Below are positions 7,116 through 15,319 of a stretch of 18,108 nt of DNA, in pieces; the first letter of the stretch is position 1, and each line of letters begins with the position of its first letter. The DNA is from an uncultured Muribaculaceae bacterium. Its GTDB lineage: Bacteria > Bacteroidota > Bacteroidia > Bacteroidales > Muribaculaceae. Position numbers and translations under genes: made by a program. Where the stretch lies: NCBI GenBank assembly GCA_910585285.1, contig CAJUDL010000058.1, positions 1 through 18,108 of the forward strand, in the 5' to 3' direction. The notes under the pieces are model-generated. The model saw only the letters and a program-made list of their open reading frames with translations. It was not told where the DNA came from and did not search any database.

Positions 7116-8234
7116 ATGAAATTGCTTATAGGTGGTGATTTTGTTCCAGGGAAATGGATAGGTTCTGCTCTCGAAAGGAAGAATTATTCATTCTTAGATG
7201 ATTTTCGTAATCTTGCGAAAGATGCAGATTTATCAATAATTAATTTGGAGTGTCCATTCATAAAAAATGGAGAAAAGCCAATAGAAAAATATGGACCTAA
7301 CCTTGGATGTGATCCGAAGGCTGCAAATGCAGTTGCTTATGCGGGAATAGGTCTTGTTACTCTCGCAAATAATCATATTAAAGATTATGGAGAATCGGCA
7401 TTACGACGAACCATTAAATGTTGCGAAAGTGCAGGTGTTGCTACAGTTGGAGTCGGTTCAGATAATTTGGATGCATCTAAGCCATTCATTTTTAATCACA
7501 ATGGAGAAAGTGTAGGAATTATTAACTGTTGCGAGCATGAATTCTCGATTGCTACAGAATCTTCAGCTGGAGCAAATGCTTTGGATCCCATAAAACAATA
7601 CTACCAGATAAAGGAACTTAAAAGGGAAGTTGATTATGTTGTCGTTATCGTTCATGGCGGTCATGAAAACTTTAATCTTCCCTCTCTTAGAATGCAAAAG
7701 AACTATCGTTTTTTTGTTGATGCCGGTGCTGATGCAGTTATAAACCATCATCAACATTGTTATTCAGGATATGAATTGTATAAAGAAAAACCAATCTTTT
7801 ATGGACTCGGAAATCTGTGTTTTGAAGATGAGGGAAATTCTCCGGAATCTTGGTTTGAGGGGTTCTTGGTTTCTATCAATTTAGAAAAAAATATAACATT
7901 TGAAATACATCCATACATTCAATTTAAGGATGATAAGATGTTGAAATTAAGTTATGATTCAAAAATATTGGATAATATCGAAGAATTAAATACGGTCATA
8001 AATGATGACACTTTGTTGAAGGAGCGTCTTAAGGATTATTATGAAAAAAGTTCGATAAATATTCCAATGGTTTTTGATCTGTACACAAATAAATTTCTAT
8101 TAAAATTAAGATATCATCATTTATTGCCTTCATTCTTTAATAAAAAATTGAAATTAAGAATTCAAAATCATGTCCTATGTGAGTCTCATTTTGATAAGTT
8201 GAAATATTTCTTTACAAGAAAATTAGGTATATAG
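7116..8234 (+). CDS. CapA-like metallophosphatase-fold protein (poly-gamma-glutamate CapA family)
   Basis: The 372-residue protein matches the CapA/PgsA (PGA_cap) family. Motifs in order are GGDF (D8), INLECP (N43, E45), TLANNHIKDYG (N85, N86, H87, D90), VVIVHGGHE (H180, H183) and a GADAVINHHQHCYSGYE segment (H211, H212, H214). IFYGLGN follows at about 227-233. These are the metal-site motifs of the calcineurin-like fold. In Bacillus, CapA belongs to the machinery that makes and exports poly-gamma-glutamate, and is membrane anchored. This protein has no N-terminal signal or membrane segment and no CapB or CapC partner nearby, so it probably acts in the cytoplasm. It lies 3 bases before the arginase gene and close to the TupA-like ligase, suggesting a shared amino-acid related modification step. 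The exact reaction is unknown. Confidence 0.88.
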   Translation: MKLLIGGDFVPGKWIGSALERKNYSFLDDFRNLAKDADLSIINLECPFIKNGEKPIEKYGPNLGCDPKAANAVAYAGIGLVTLANNHIKDYGESALRRTIKCCESAGVATVGVGSDNLDASKPFIFNHNGESVGIINCCEHEFSIATESSAGANALDPIKQYYQIKELKREVDYVVVIVHGGHENFNLPSLRMQKNYRFFVDAGADAVINHHQHCYSGYELYKEKPIFYGLGNLCFEDEGNSPESWFEGFLVSINLEKNITFEIHPYIQFKDDKMLKLSYDSKILDNIEELNTVINDDTLLKERLKDYYEKSSINIPMVFDLYTNKFLLKLRYHHLLPSFFNKKLKLRIQNHVLCESHFDKLKYFFTRKLGI

Positions 8235-8237
8235 TAT

Positions 8238-9095
8238 ATGATTATTGATTTTATCGGAATGCCTATAAATTTGGGCGCCCGCAAGCGAGGGGTAGAATTA
8301 GGAACTCAATTACTTCGTAAAATCTGTTTTGAAATATTGAATTTAAAAAATGAATGGATTGATACAGGTGATATTGAGTGTGATGATTTTGAGGATGCGA
8401 AAGAAGGTGATAAATCAGGGTTGCCATTTATTTCTAAGATAGCGGATTTAAATATAAAATTAAGATATAGAGTTGCGAATTCATTAAAAATGGGACATTT
8501 CCCATTTATTGCTGGAGGTGATCATTCTCTCGCCTGGGGCTCGATTTCTGCCGTTTTGAATTGTTTTGAGTCTCCTGAATGCTTCTATGTGGATGCTCAC
8601 GGTGACATGAATACTGAATTCACTTCAGAATCGCATAATGTGCATGGAATGCATATGTCTTATCTTCTCGGTATAGCGGAAAATGATTTTTCTAAAAAAA
8701 TTCAAGGGCATAGGTGTTTGCCTGTTGAAAAGGTTAAATTTATAGGTCAGCGTAGTCTGGATCCGGGAGAAATAGATTTCATCAATAAAAAATCAATCAG
8801 TATTTTTTCTCATATAGATAAAGAGTATACATCAGATTCTCCGGTTCATGTAAGTTTCGATATAGATGTTTTGGATCCTAAGGTTGCACCGGGTACCGGA
8901 GTGCCGGAAAAGAATGGATATTCTATAGCAGAAGGATTGGAGACAATAGAATTCATTCTTAGGAATTATGATGTTCGGTCGTTAGATTTTGTTGAGATAA
9001 ACCCACTTCTGGATATTGAAGGTAAAACATTTGAGGTCGCAACTAAAATCGTAGAATTGATAGATAAGTTATGTTATGAAAAATCAAGATTTTAA
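8238..9095 (+). CDS. Arginase (ureohydrolase family) embedded in the capsule operon
   Basis: The product is expected to hydrolyse L-arginine to L-ornithine and urea. The 285-residue protein has all six manganese ligands: H96 in GGDHS; D119, H121, D123 in DAHGDMN; and D208, D210 in SFDIDVLDP. Residues that recognise the arginine alpha-amino and carboxylate groups in human arginase I also align: N125 (N130), S130 (T135), S132 (S137), N134 (N139), D175 and E178 in LDPGE (D183, E186), E254 in VEINP (E277). H136 corresponds to the catalytic H141. The N-terminus (MPINLGARKRGVELG) is also arginase-like, so agmatinase or guanidinobutyrase is less likely. Composition is AT-rich like its neighbours, and the gene overlaps the TupA-like gene by 20 bases. 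It is thus an integral cassette member rather than a stray metabolic gene. Confidence 0.9.
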   Translation: MIIDFIGMPINLGARKRGVELGTQLLRKICFEILNLKNEWIDTGDIECDDFEDAKEGDKSGLPFISKIADLNIKLRYRVANSLKMGHFPFIAGGDHSLAWGSISAVLNCFESPECFYVDAHGDMNTEFTSESHNVHGMHMSYLLGIAENDFSKKIQGHRCLPVEKVKFIGQRSLDPGEIDFINKKSISIFSHIDKEYTSDSPVHVSFDIDVLDPKVAPGTGVPEKNGYSIAEGLETIEFILRNYDVRSLDFVEINPLLDIEGKTFEVATKIVELIDKLCYEKSRF

Positions 9096-10029
9096 TCAAA
9101 TAGACTTCAATACGCTTAAACCTTATCAGCTTCCTAAATGGAGAAGGGGATTATTAAGACTTCTATCGTATGTTAAAACATATTGGAAGGATGATAAATC
9201 ATATCTTACCATATATTATCTTATAAGACTTGGGAAATTAATCAATTGGAGAAATCCCAAGACATTTACGGAGAAACTTAATTGGTTAAAAATCCATAAT
9301 CGCAAGGATGAATACACTCGAATGGTTGATAAACTTCAAGCCAAGGAGTTTGCAGCAGAAAGAATATCAAGCGAATATATAGTTCCAACAATAGGAGTGT
9401 GGAATTCATTTGATGAGATTGATTTTTCAAAGTTGCCGGATAGGTTCGTCTTGAAAACAACGCATGGAGGAGGCACAACGGGAGTTGTAGTGTGCAAAGA
9501 TATATCTAAATTTGATAAGAAATCTGCAAAAGCTAAGATAGATAGCTCCATGCGTAAAGATTTATTTGTCAATTCAAGAGAATGGCCTTATAAGAATGTC
9601 AGGAAACGAATCTTGGCAGAAGAATACATTGAAGATAAGAACGGACATCAGGACGATTACAAAATTTTCTGTTTTAATGGAGAAGTTAAATTCTTAAAAA
9701 TTGTATTTAACAATTCAACAGGACACCATGCAAATTTCTATAACAAGAAATGGGAATTATTACCATTTTATGAAGCAGATGTTTTGCCGGATCCTCAAGC
9801 TGAAATAAGTGCCCCCGACAATTTTGAAAAGATGATTGAAATTGCAGAAAAACTGTCAGAAGGGATTCCTTTTTTAAGAGTTGACTTATATAATTTGGAT
9901 GGGAAAATCTTTTTTGGGGAAACAACTTTTTATCCAGCCGGAGGTTGGGATTTTTATGCTCCTAAAGATGCTGACGAATATATTGGTGCATTAATGGATT
10001 TAGGAATAAAGGGGGAATCAAGTTTCTAA
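9076..10029 (+). CDS. TupA-like ATP-grasp ligase
   Basis: The 317-residue protein matches the ATPgrasp_TupA family, named after Bacillus TupA of teichuronopeptide synthesis and often misannotated as a glycosyltransferase. Visible elements are NPKTFTEKLNWLK (60-72), VPTIGVWNSFDEIDF (103-117), DRFVLKTTHGGGTTGVVVC (K127, glycine loop), ILAEEYIED (E182, E183), DDYKIFCFNGEVKF (D194, K196), LRVDLYNLDGKIFFGE (D270, E282) and TFYPAGGW. These correspond to the ATP- and magnesium-binding parts of an ATP-grasp enzyme. Such enzymes join a carboxylate to an amine through an acyl-phosphate. Here it could attach an amino acid to a sugar uronic acid. Its start lies 20 bases inside the arginase gene and its stop shares one base with the wzy ATG, so all three are translationally linked. 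Substrates are inferred, not shown. Confidence 0.85.
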   Translation: MKNQDFNQIDFNTLKPYQLPKWRRGLLRLLSYVKTYWKDDKSYLTIYYLIRLGKLINWRNPKTFTEKLNWLKIHNRKDEYTRMVDKLQAKEFAAERISSEYIVPTIGVWNSFDEIDFSKLPDRFVLKTTHGGGTTGVVVCKDISKFDKKSAKAKIDSSMRKDLFVNSREWPYKNVRKRILAEEYIEDKNGHQDDYKIFCFNGEVKFLKIVFNNSTGHHANFYNKKWELLPFYEADVLPDPQAEISAPDNFEKMIEIAEKLSEGIPFLRVDLYNLDGKIFFGETTFYPAGGWDFYAPKDADEYIGALMDLGIKGESSF

Positions 10030-11288
10030 TGGACAGTTTTAATAAGTATATTGTGATTCATCAACGGAATAAAGAAAAAACTAAAAATCTTTATTTCTTT
10101 ATTGCTCTTTTTTCTATATATTTTTCACAAGGAATTTTATATCCTGTTGGCACTCCTGTTTCTCAGATTATACTCATATTTATTATTATATGGGGAGGTG
10201 TGTCAATGTTGAAAACTATGCAGATGCGTAATAATCCGGGAATTATAAGAATATTTACTGTCTTTACGATAGTTCTTATCGTGACATACCTGGTCTCACC
10301 GAAAATAGTTATTGGATCAGTCATGGAAAAGATCGGGAAAATAAGCACATTTGGTCAGTTTAAAGATGAAATGGGATTTTGCTTTATGTTCTTTATTGGT
10401 TTTCAGATATCAAAACAGACACATGTTTCAAAAAATACTTTTTTTATAATTGCTATATTATTGACGTTACTAACTGTAATAAACTATACATACACATCGA
10501 TTCAGCTTGTAAATCTAACAGGAAAAGAAGAAAATACAGTTAACACCGCTTACAATTTTATATCATTATTACCGATATATGCCATGGCTTTTAAATATCA
10601 TAAAAAAGGAGTGATGATATTGACAGTAATCAGTATCTTTTATGTGATACTTGGTGCAAAACGAGGTGCGATTGTTTGCATGTTTGCAAGTATATTGTAT
10701 ACATTGTACTGGTATAATAAGAATGTCAATGTAAGTACTTTCAAGAAAATTGTTTCGATTTTTTTAGTTAGTATTTTATTTATACTTGCATTTTATTGGT
10801 ATATGCAGAATGACTATCTTTTAGACCGTATCTCATACATGGAGTCTAACGGTATAGGATATAGAGAGATCGGATATTCTATGATGTTTAACCATTGGAT
10901 GGAATATAGCAGTATCCTTATTCAATTATTTGGAAACGGAACAGCCCAGACAGTCAATGTCTGGGGAAATTATGGACATAATGACTGGCTTGAATTATTA
11001 ATAGATAATGGTTTGCTGGGGGTGACGGTATATGCTTTGGTCTTTGTATTTGCTTTTTATTTTGTAATAAAAAAAATATCAGATCCGATATTACACCTTG
11101 CCGCTTTTTTGTGCGTTCTGATATGGTTTTTGAAAACCTGTTTTTCTATGGGTTATACAGATTTGTTTTCAGGCATAATAACTTTTGTGTTAGGCTATTG
11201 TATTCGAAAATCAATATTAAATGATAGAACACATCAGTTTTATAAAAAGATAGTAACGTATGATTCTGGAAAACTCCGGTTACATTAA
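10029..11288 (+). CDS. wzy: Wzy-type polysaccharide polymerase (O-antigen ligase/polymerase fold)
   Basis: The 419-residue, strongly hydrophobic protein has around 10 to 12 membrane segments. A large periplasmic-type loop sits between the later helices (about residues 255-325). The loop contains MFNHWMEYSSILIQLFGNG and GHNDWLELLIDNGLLG (H317, N318, D319), the signature of the Wzy_C/O-antigen ligase family. It should polymerise flipped repeat units in the periplasm. As usual for Wzy proteins, overall sequence is poorly conserved and the gene is among the most AT-rich here. The start codon shares a base with the stop of the TupA-like gene (TAATG), so it is co-translated with the amino-acid module. 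Polymerase is preferred over WaaL-type ligase because of its position in a capsule operon with wzx. Confidence 0.85.
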   Translation: MDSFNKYIVIHQRNKEKTKNLYFFIALFSIYFSQGILYPVGTPVSQIILIFIIIWGGVSMLKTMQMRNNPGIIRIFTVFTIVLIVTYLVSPKIVIGSVMEKIGKISTFGQFKDEMGFCFMFFIGFQISKQTHVSKNTFFIIAILLTLLTVINYTYTSIQLVNLTGKEENTVNTAYNFISLLPIYAMAFKYHKKGVMILTVISIFYVILGAKRGAIVCMFASILYTLYWYNKNVNVSTFKKIVSIFLVSILFILAFYWYMQNDYLLDRISYMESNGIGYREIGYSMMFNHWMEYSSILIQLFGNGTAQTVNVWGNYGHNDWLELLIDNGLLGVTVYALVFVFAFYFVIKKISDPILHLAAFLCVLIWFLKTCFSMGYTDLFSGIITFVLGYCIRKSILNDRTHQFYKKIVTYDSGKLRLH

Positions 11289-11333
11289 GAGGGATTAAGG
11301 AGTATAACTGAGAAAAATTAAATAATAATACTT

Positions 11334-12401
11334 ATGAGGATATTATTATTGATAGATGCGATGCCTCTTGGGGGGGCTGAAAGACAAATGTCGTATCTTG
11401 CAATAGGATTAAAGAATGCCGGTCAGACTGTTCGTCTTGTAACTTTTTTTGATCTTGAGAATGGGTATTCAAAGGACCTATTAAAGGAGGGGATATATAC
11501 AGAAGTTTATAAAGAAGGGGAAAATCCAATAAGAAGGGCATTTGTCATAAGGTCTATTGTGAATAATTTCAAACCTGATATGACGGTCGCCTATAAGTAT
11601 GGCACTACTGTTGCTGCCTGCATATCGCAATGCTTTGGGAAAAAGTTTAATCTTGTCGTATCTGAACGAAACACAACACAGAAATTAACGCTAAAGGAGA
11701 AATTAAAATTTTTCTTATATAGATTTGCGACACATATCGTTCCTAACAGCTTTACCCAAGCAAAATTTATTGAAAAGCATTATCCTAATCTTGCCTCAAA
11801 AATACGGGTAATTACAAATATGGTAGACACTCAAAAGTTCTGTCCACCGTCTGAAAATTCTGTAAATCCCATTCCAATAATAGTAACAACGGCTCGAATT
11901 TCACCTCAGAAAAATATTATTAATTACATAAAGGCAATAAAGATAATAAAATGTAAGGGAATCAGGGCAAAATTTGAGTGGTATGGTTATGTTTCATCAT
12001 ATAAATACTTATATGAAATTAAAAAATTAGTGCATGAATTGGATATTGAAGAAATGATTTCAATTAACAGAAGTGTTGACAATGTAATTGAATTATATCA
12101 TAAAGCCGATATATTCTGTTTGCCATCTTTATTTGAGGGTTTTCCAAATGTTTTGTGCGAGTCAATGTCATGTGGTCTTATTGCTATAGGATCAAATATA
12201 TGTGATAATTCCAAAATACAAAACGATATAAGGTTTTTATTTGATCCCATGAATCCAGATGATATTGCTGATAAAATAATAAATGCAATAGAAATTCCAG
12301 ATGATATGAAGGTGCAGATAGGGGAAGCGAATACAAACCGAATTCAAAATATTTGTTCTGAGAAGTCTTTCATCCGAAAGTATATGGAATTGATAATGTA
12401 G
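11334..12401 (+). CDS. Family 4 glycosyltransferase (GT-B fold)
   Basis: This cytoplasmic glycosyltransferase should add one sugar of the repeat unit to the lipid-linked intermediate. The N-terminal GT-B domain begins MRILLLIDAMPLGGAERQM, with the LGGAER loop typical of GT4 enzymes. The C-terminal domain begins near IIVTTARISPQKNI (about 183-196). It contains FEGFPNVLCE, with the retaining EX7E pair E268 and E276, followed by SMSCGLIAIGSN. The 355-residue length is normal. It follows wzy by 45 bases. Donor and acceptor cannot be told from sequence. Confidence 0.88.
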   Translation: MRILLLIDAMPLGGAERQMSYLAIGLKNAGQTVRLVTFFDLENGYSKDLLKEGIYTEVYKEGENPIRRAFVIRSIVNNFKPDMTVAYKYGTTVAACISQCFGKKFNLVVSERNTTQKLTLKEKLKFFLYRFATHIVPNSFTQAKFIEKHYPNLASKIRVITNMVDTQKFCPPSENSVNPIPIIVTTARISPQKNIINYIKAIKIIKCKGIRAKFEWYGYVSSYKYLYEIKKLVHELDIEEMISINRSVDNVIELYHKADIFCLPSLFEGFPNVLCESMSCGLIAIGSNICDNSKIQNDIRFLFDPMNPDDIADKIINAIEIPDDMKVQIGEANTNRIQNICSEKSFIRKYMELIM

Positions 12402-12427
12402 TTTTATAATTGATAAGGTATAAAAAT

Positions 12428-12922
12428 ATGTTAATTCACTGGTATAGATTCAATAATTGGATGTGGAAACATAACATACCACTATTGCCAAAACTGATTT
12501 ATTATATACAATACTTATTGTTTAACTCATCAGTACCTGCAAGTTGTGAAATTGGGAAAGGTTCAAAATTTGGTTATTACGGCATGGCAGTCGTGATTCA
12601 TGCAAGGGCAGAGATTGGTAAAAATTGCGTAATAGGCACATGTGTAACAATTGGTGGGAAATCAGGATGGCACGAAGTCCCTACTATCGGAGATAATGTT
12701 CATATAGCATCAGGTGCAAAAATTCTCGGTCCAGTACGCATAGGTAATAACGTATATATTGGTGCCAATGCAGTTGTAACAAAGGACGTGCCGGATAACT
12801 GTGTTGTTGCGGGAATCCCCGCCAAGATATTAGCTAAAAATATCAATATTGAAGATTATATAGGTTCAACAGTCAGATACAGAGGTGCCGATTATTGGCC
12901 GGTTACGCCTGACAGAATATAG
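12428..12922 (+). CDS. Serine-acetyltransferase-like hexapeptide-repeat acyltransferase
   Basis: The left-handed beta-helix acetyltransferase is 164 residues from ATG 12428. Hexapeptide repeats run over about 41-135 (EIGKGSKF, AEIGKNCVIGTCVTIGG, PTIGDNVHIASGAKILGPVRIGNNVYIGANAVV). H58 in VVIHAR and H82 in GWHEVP are in the positions of the catalytic histidines of serine acetyltransferase relatives. The hydrophobic N-terminus (NIPLLPKLIYYIQYLLF) is typical of the short capsule-cluster version, which lacks the CysE N-terminal domain. It is therefore more likely to acetylate a sugar or polymer precursor than serine. An in-frame TTG at 12410 would add six residues but leaves an atypical start, so the ATG is preferred. 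A product ending in VVAGIPAKI is standard for the family. Confidence 0.85.
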   Translation: MLIHWYRFNNWMWKHNIPLLPKLIYYIQYLLFNSSVPASCEIGKGSKFGYYGMAVVIHARAEIGKNCVIGTCVTIGGKSGWHEVPTIGDNVHIASGAKILGPVRIGNNVYIGANAVVTKDVPDNCVVAGIPAKILAKNINIEDYIGSTVRYRGADYWPVTPDRI

Positions 12923-12934
12923 TTGCATTTCAAA

Positions 12935-13951
12935 ATGAACGGAAAGGATAAGTTTTTATTTATCGGACCTCGAAATAGTAAAGATGGGAAAACGGTGGGG
13001 GGAATTGTTGTGTTGTTTGAAGATTGGATCGATTTCGTTTCCGGACAAGAGATAGGATTTGAGGTTGTCGATACTAATAAATCGAATTATAGATCTATAA
13101 TAATTGCCTATGTCTCTATATTACATGAGATAATCAAGAATGGGAGAAATTCTAAAATAATGCTTCATGGCACATTTAAGGATTATCTGTATATAGGACC
13201 TATAGTGTGTATTTTATCTAAAGTATTCGGACAATCATATGTGTTAAGGAAATTTGCCGGGAATTTTAAAGAATTATATGAAAAATCAAACTCAATCAAA
13301 CGCAAACTGCTAAGTTTTGTAGTAAAGAATGCCGCCATTTCATATTGGGAAACCAGGTCAATTACTGAGTGGGCAAAGAAAATATCCAATAATGCAAAAT
13401 GGTTTCCTAATGTAAGAAATGCAGCAAGCAGAAATCGCGGAGACAGATCATATTCAAGAAAGTTCGTATTTATCTCACGGGTCACTCGAGATAAGGGTAT
13501 TGATCTCCTTATAGAAGCGTTTGTTAAACTTGGAGATGGTTATAGCCTTGATATCTATGGCCCTTTAGATGGATATGAGTCTGAGATGCTTGCCCCATAT
13601 TATAAAGGTATCTTGAAACCGAGTGAAATTGTCAATAAATTGGTTGATTTTGATGTCATGCTTCTTCCGACATCTTGGGTTGGTGAAGGTTATCCAGGAA
13701 TAATTATAGAAAGCCTGTCCGCAGGTTTACCCGTAATCGCAACATCTATTGGAGGAATATCGGAAATAATATATTCAGGATATAACGGAATAATAATGCG
13801 TGACAATTCCGCAGATTCATTGATAGAAGCTATACATAAATTAGAAGGTAGTGACTATAAGGCTATTTCCAAGAATGCGATAGCTTCATTTAAAAACTTT
13901 GATACGAAGTTCGTTTCGTGTAAAGTTCTAGAAGATATTAAAAATGTTTGA
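12935..13951 (+). CDS. Family 4 glycosyltransferase (second in the operon)
   Basis: From ATG 12935 this is a 338-residue GT-B enzyme. The N-terminus (FLFIGPRNSKDGKTVGGIVVLFED) carries a glycine-rich acceptor loop. The C-terminal domain starts at about FVFISRVTRDKGIDLLIEAF and includes LPTSWVGEGYPGIIIESLSAG. The EX7E pair is E251 and E259, consistent with a retaining GT4 enzyme. The middle is shorter than usual, with an aromatic-rich YWETRSITEWAKK stretch. A TTG at 12923 directly abuts the stop of the acetyltransferase gene and would add four residues; the ATG is the simpler choice. It should add one sugar of the repeat unit; the specificity is unknown. Confidence 0.87.
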   Translation: MNGKDKFLFIGPRNSKDGKTVGGIVVLFEDWIDFVSGQEIGFEVVDTNKSNYRSIIIAYVSILHEIIKNGRNSKIMLHGTFKDYLYIGPIVCILSKVFGQSYVLRKFAGNFKELYEKSNSIKRKLLSFVVKNAAISYWETRSITEWAKKISNNAKWFPNVRNAASRNRGDRSYSRKFVFISRVTRDKGIDLLIEAFVKLGDGYSLDIYGPLDGYESEMLAPYYKGILKPSEIVNKLVDFDVMLLPTSWVGEGYPGIIIESLSAGLPVIATSIGGISEIIYSGYNGIIMRDNSADSLIEAIHKLEGSDYKAISKNAIASFKNFDTKFVSCKVLEDIKNV

Positions 13952-13963
13952 TTATTATTAAAA

Positions 13964-15319
13964 ATGAATTTTTTTAAAATTTATAGTCTTTTCCCCGTTT
14001 TTATTCAAAATATTTTATGCTCTATTAAAGGATATAAACTTGAGCGCGAGAGATATGGTGGAGAATATAAGGAACTATTTGAGAGTCTAAAAAAATCGGA
14101 TGATTGGAATGAAGATGAAATAATCAAATACAAGGAACAACAAATCTCTCAAATTCTAAAGTATGCTTACGAGCATACAAAATTCTATAGAAGATTTTTT
14201 GATCAGTATGGAGTGAAACCGGAGGATTTTAAATGTCTTAATGATTTATCAAAATTCCCGATTCTAACAAAGGAGTTGGTTAGAGAAAATTGGGAAGATA
14301 TGATTTCGGATGAATTTAAAAGAAAAGACCTCATAGCATATCATACAAGCGGGAGCACAGGTAAGGCTCTGGATTTTTTTTGGACAAAGCATAGTCTAAG
14401 GTATTATTGGGCAGTTGTTTGGAGAGGACGTGATAGATTCGGTGTTAAAAAAGGAGACCTTCATATTAATTTCACAGGAAAAATTGTGGTACCTATATCA
14501 CAGACAAAACCTCCATATTGGAGATATAATAGACCTCTGAATCAGTATATGTTGAATATGCAGCATATAACAAAAGAAAAGATTAAGGATATTGTAGAAT
14601 TTATTAATAGTAAGAAAGCCCGTTTTTTCGTGGGTTATCCCTCGATAATTCATTCTTTTGCAATGCTTGTAGAAGAAACCGGATTGACAATTAAAAATCC
14701 TCCCCTATATATTTTCTCAAGTGCAGAAAAAATGTATGACTTTCAACGGGAGATTATTGAGCGTGTATTCAAAGGTGTGAAGATAATTGAACATTATGGC
14801 TTCTCTGAGAATGCAGCTTCTGCTTCAAAGAATACGGAAGGATTATATCAAGTTGATTATGAACTGGGACATATGGAATTGAAAAAGTCCATTATCCATG
14901 ATGGTTTGTCAACAGGAGAAATCCTTGCCACCGGTTTCCAAAATCTCGGGATGCCTTTTATAAGATATGAGATCGGAGATACTGCAACATTTATTAGTAG
15001 CTATATTATATCTGATATAGAAGGAAGGAATGGAGACTTTGTTATCACTCCGGAGGGAGCCAAAGTAATGAGATTTGGATATATCTTCAAATGTACAAAA
15101 GATATAAAGGAATGTCAGATTGCGCAAAAAAAAGAGGATGAAATGATAGTTCGAGCAGTTCTAAGACAAGGTGCGGATATTAGCGGCTTGGAAAATGATA
15201 TTAGAGCTGCTGTTAAAGAGTGGATTTCTCCTACAATCAAAGTTATTTTTGAATATGTCGATGCGATACCACGCACAAAAGCGGGGAAGTTTAAGGCTGT
15301 TGTGTCGGAGTTGCCATGA
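13964..15319 (+). CDS. PaaK/CapK-like adenylate-forming enzyme
   Basis: The 451-residue protein belongs to the phenylacetate-CoA ligase-like branch of the ANL superfamily, as in CapK of staphylococcal capsule clusters. Motifs are HTSGSTGKAL with SGSTG at 129-133 (phosphate loop), FVGYPSIIHSFA (about 222-233), EHYGFSENA (YGFSE at 278-282), RYEIGDTA (334-341) and PRTKAGK (436-442) with the C-terminal lysine. An AMP-forming activation of a carboxylic acid is expected. The acid and acceptor are unknown; a capsule acyl or aminoacyl substituent is possible. A role in clinical or catabolic phenylacetate use is unlikely, because no paa genes are near. It overlaps the heparinase-like gene by 4 bases (ATGA), a common pairing in polysaccharide loci. 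Confidence 0.85.
   Translation: MNFFKIYSLFPVFIQNILCSIKGYKLERERYGGEYKELFESLKKSDDWNEDEIIKYKEQQISQILKYAYEHTKFYRRFFDQYGVKPEDFKCLNDLSKFPILTKELVRENWEDMISDEFKRKDLIAYHTSGSTGKALDFFWTKHSLRYYWAVVWRGRDRFGVKKGDLHINFTGKIVVPISQTKPPYWRYNRPLNQYMLNMQHITKEKIKDIVEFINSKKARFFVGYPSIIHSFAMLVEETGLTIKNPPLYIFSSAEKMYDFQREIIERVFKGVKIIEHYGFSENAASASKNTEGLYQVDYELGHMELKKSIIHDGLSTGEILATGFQNLGMPFIRYEIGDTATFISSYIISDIEGRNGDFVITPEGAKVMRFGYIFKCTKDIKECQIAQKKEDEMIVRAVLRQGADISGLENDIRAAVKEWISPTIKVIFEYVDAIPRTKAGKFKAVVSELP

Noticed and set aside
8238..9095. Agmatinase or formiminoglutamase instead of arginase
   Set aside because: The residues that bind the arginine alpha-amino and carboxylate groups, and the arginase-type N-terminus, are all present.
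12410..12427. TTG start at 12410 for the acetyltransferase
   Set aside because: ATG 12428 gives the usual N-terminus of short capsule-type acetyltransferases; the extra six residues look like spacer.
12923..12934. TTG start at 12923 for the second GT4 gene
   Set aside because: It directly abuts the previous stop and adds only four residues; ATG 12935 precedes the first beta strand appropriately.
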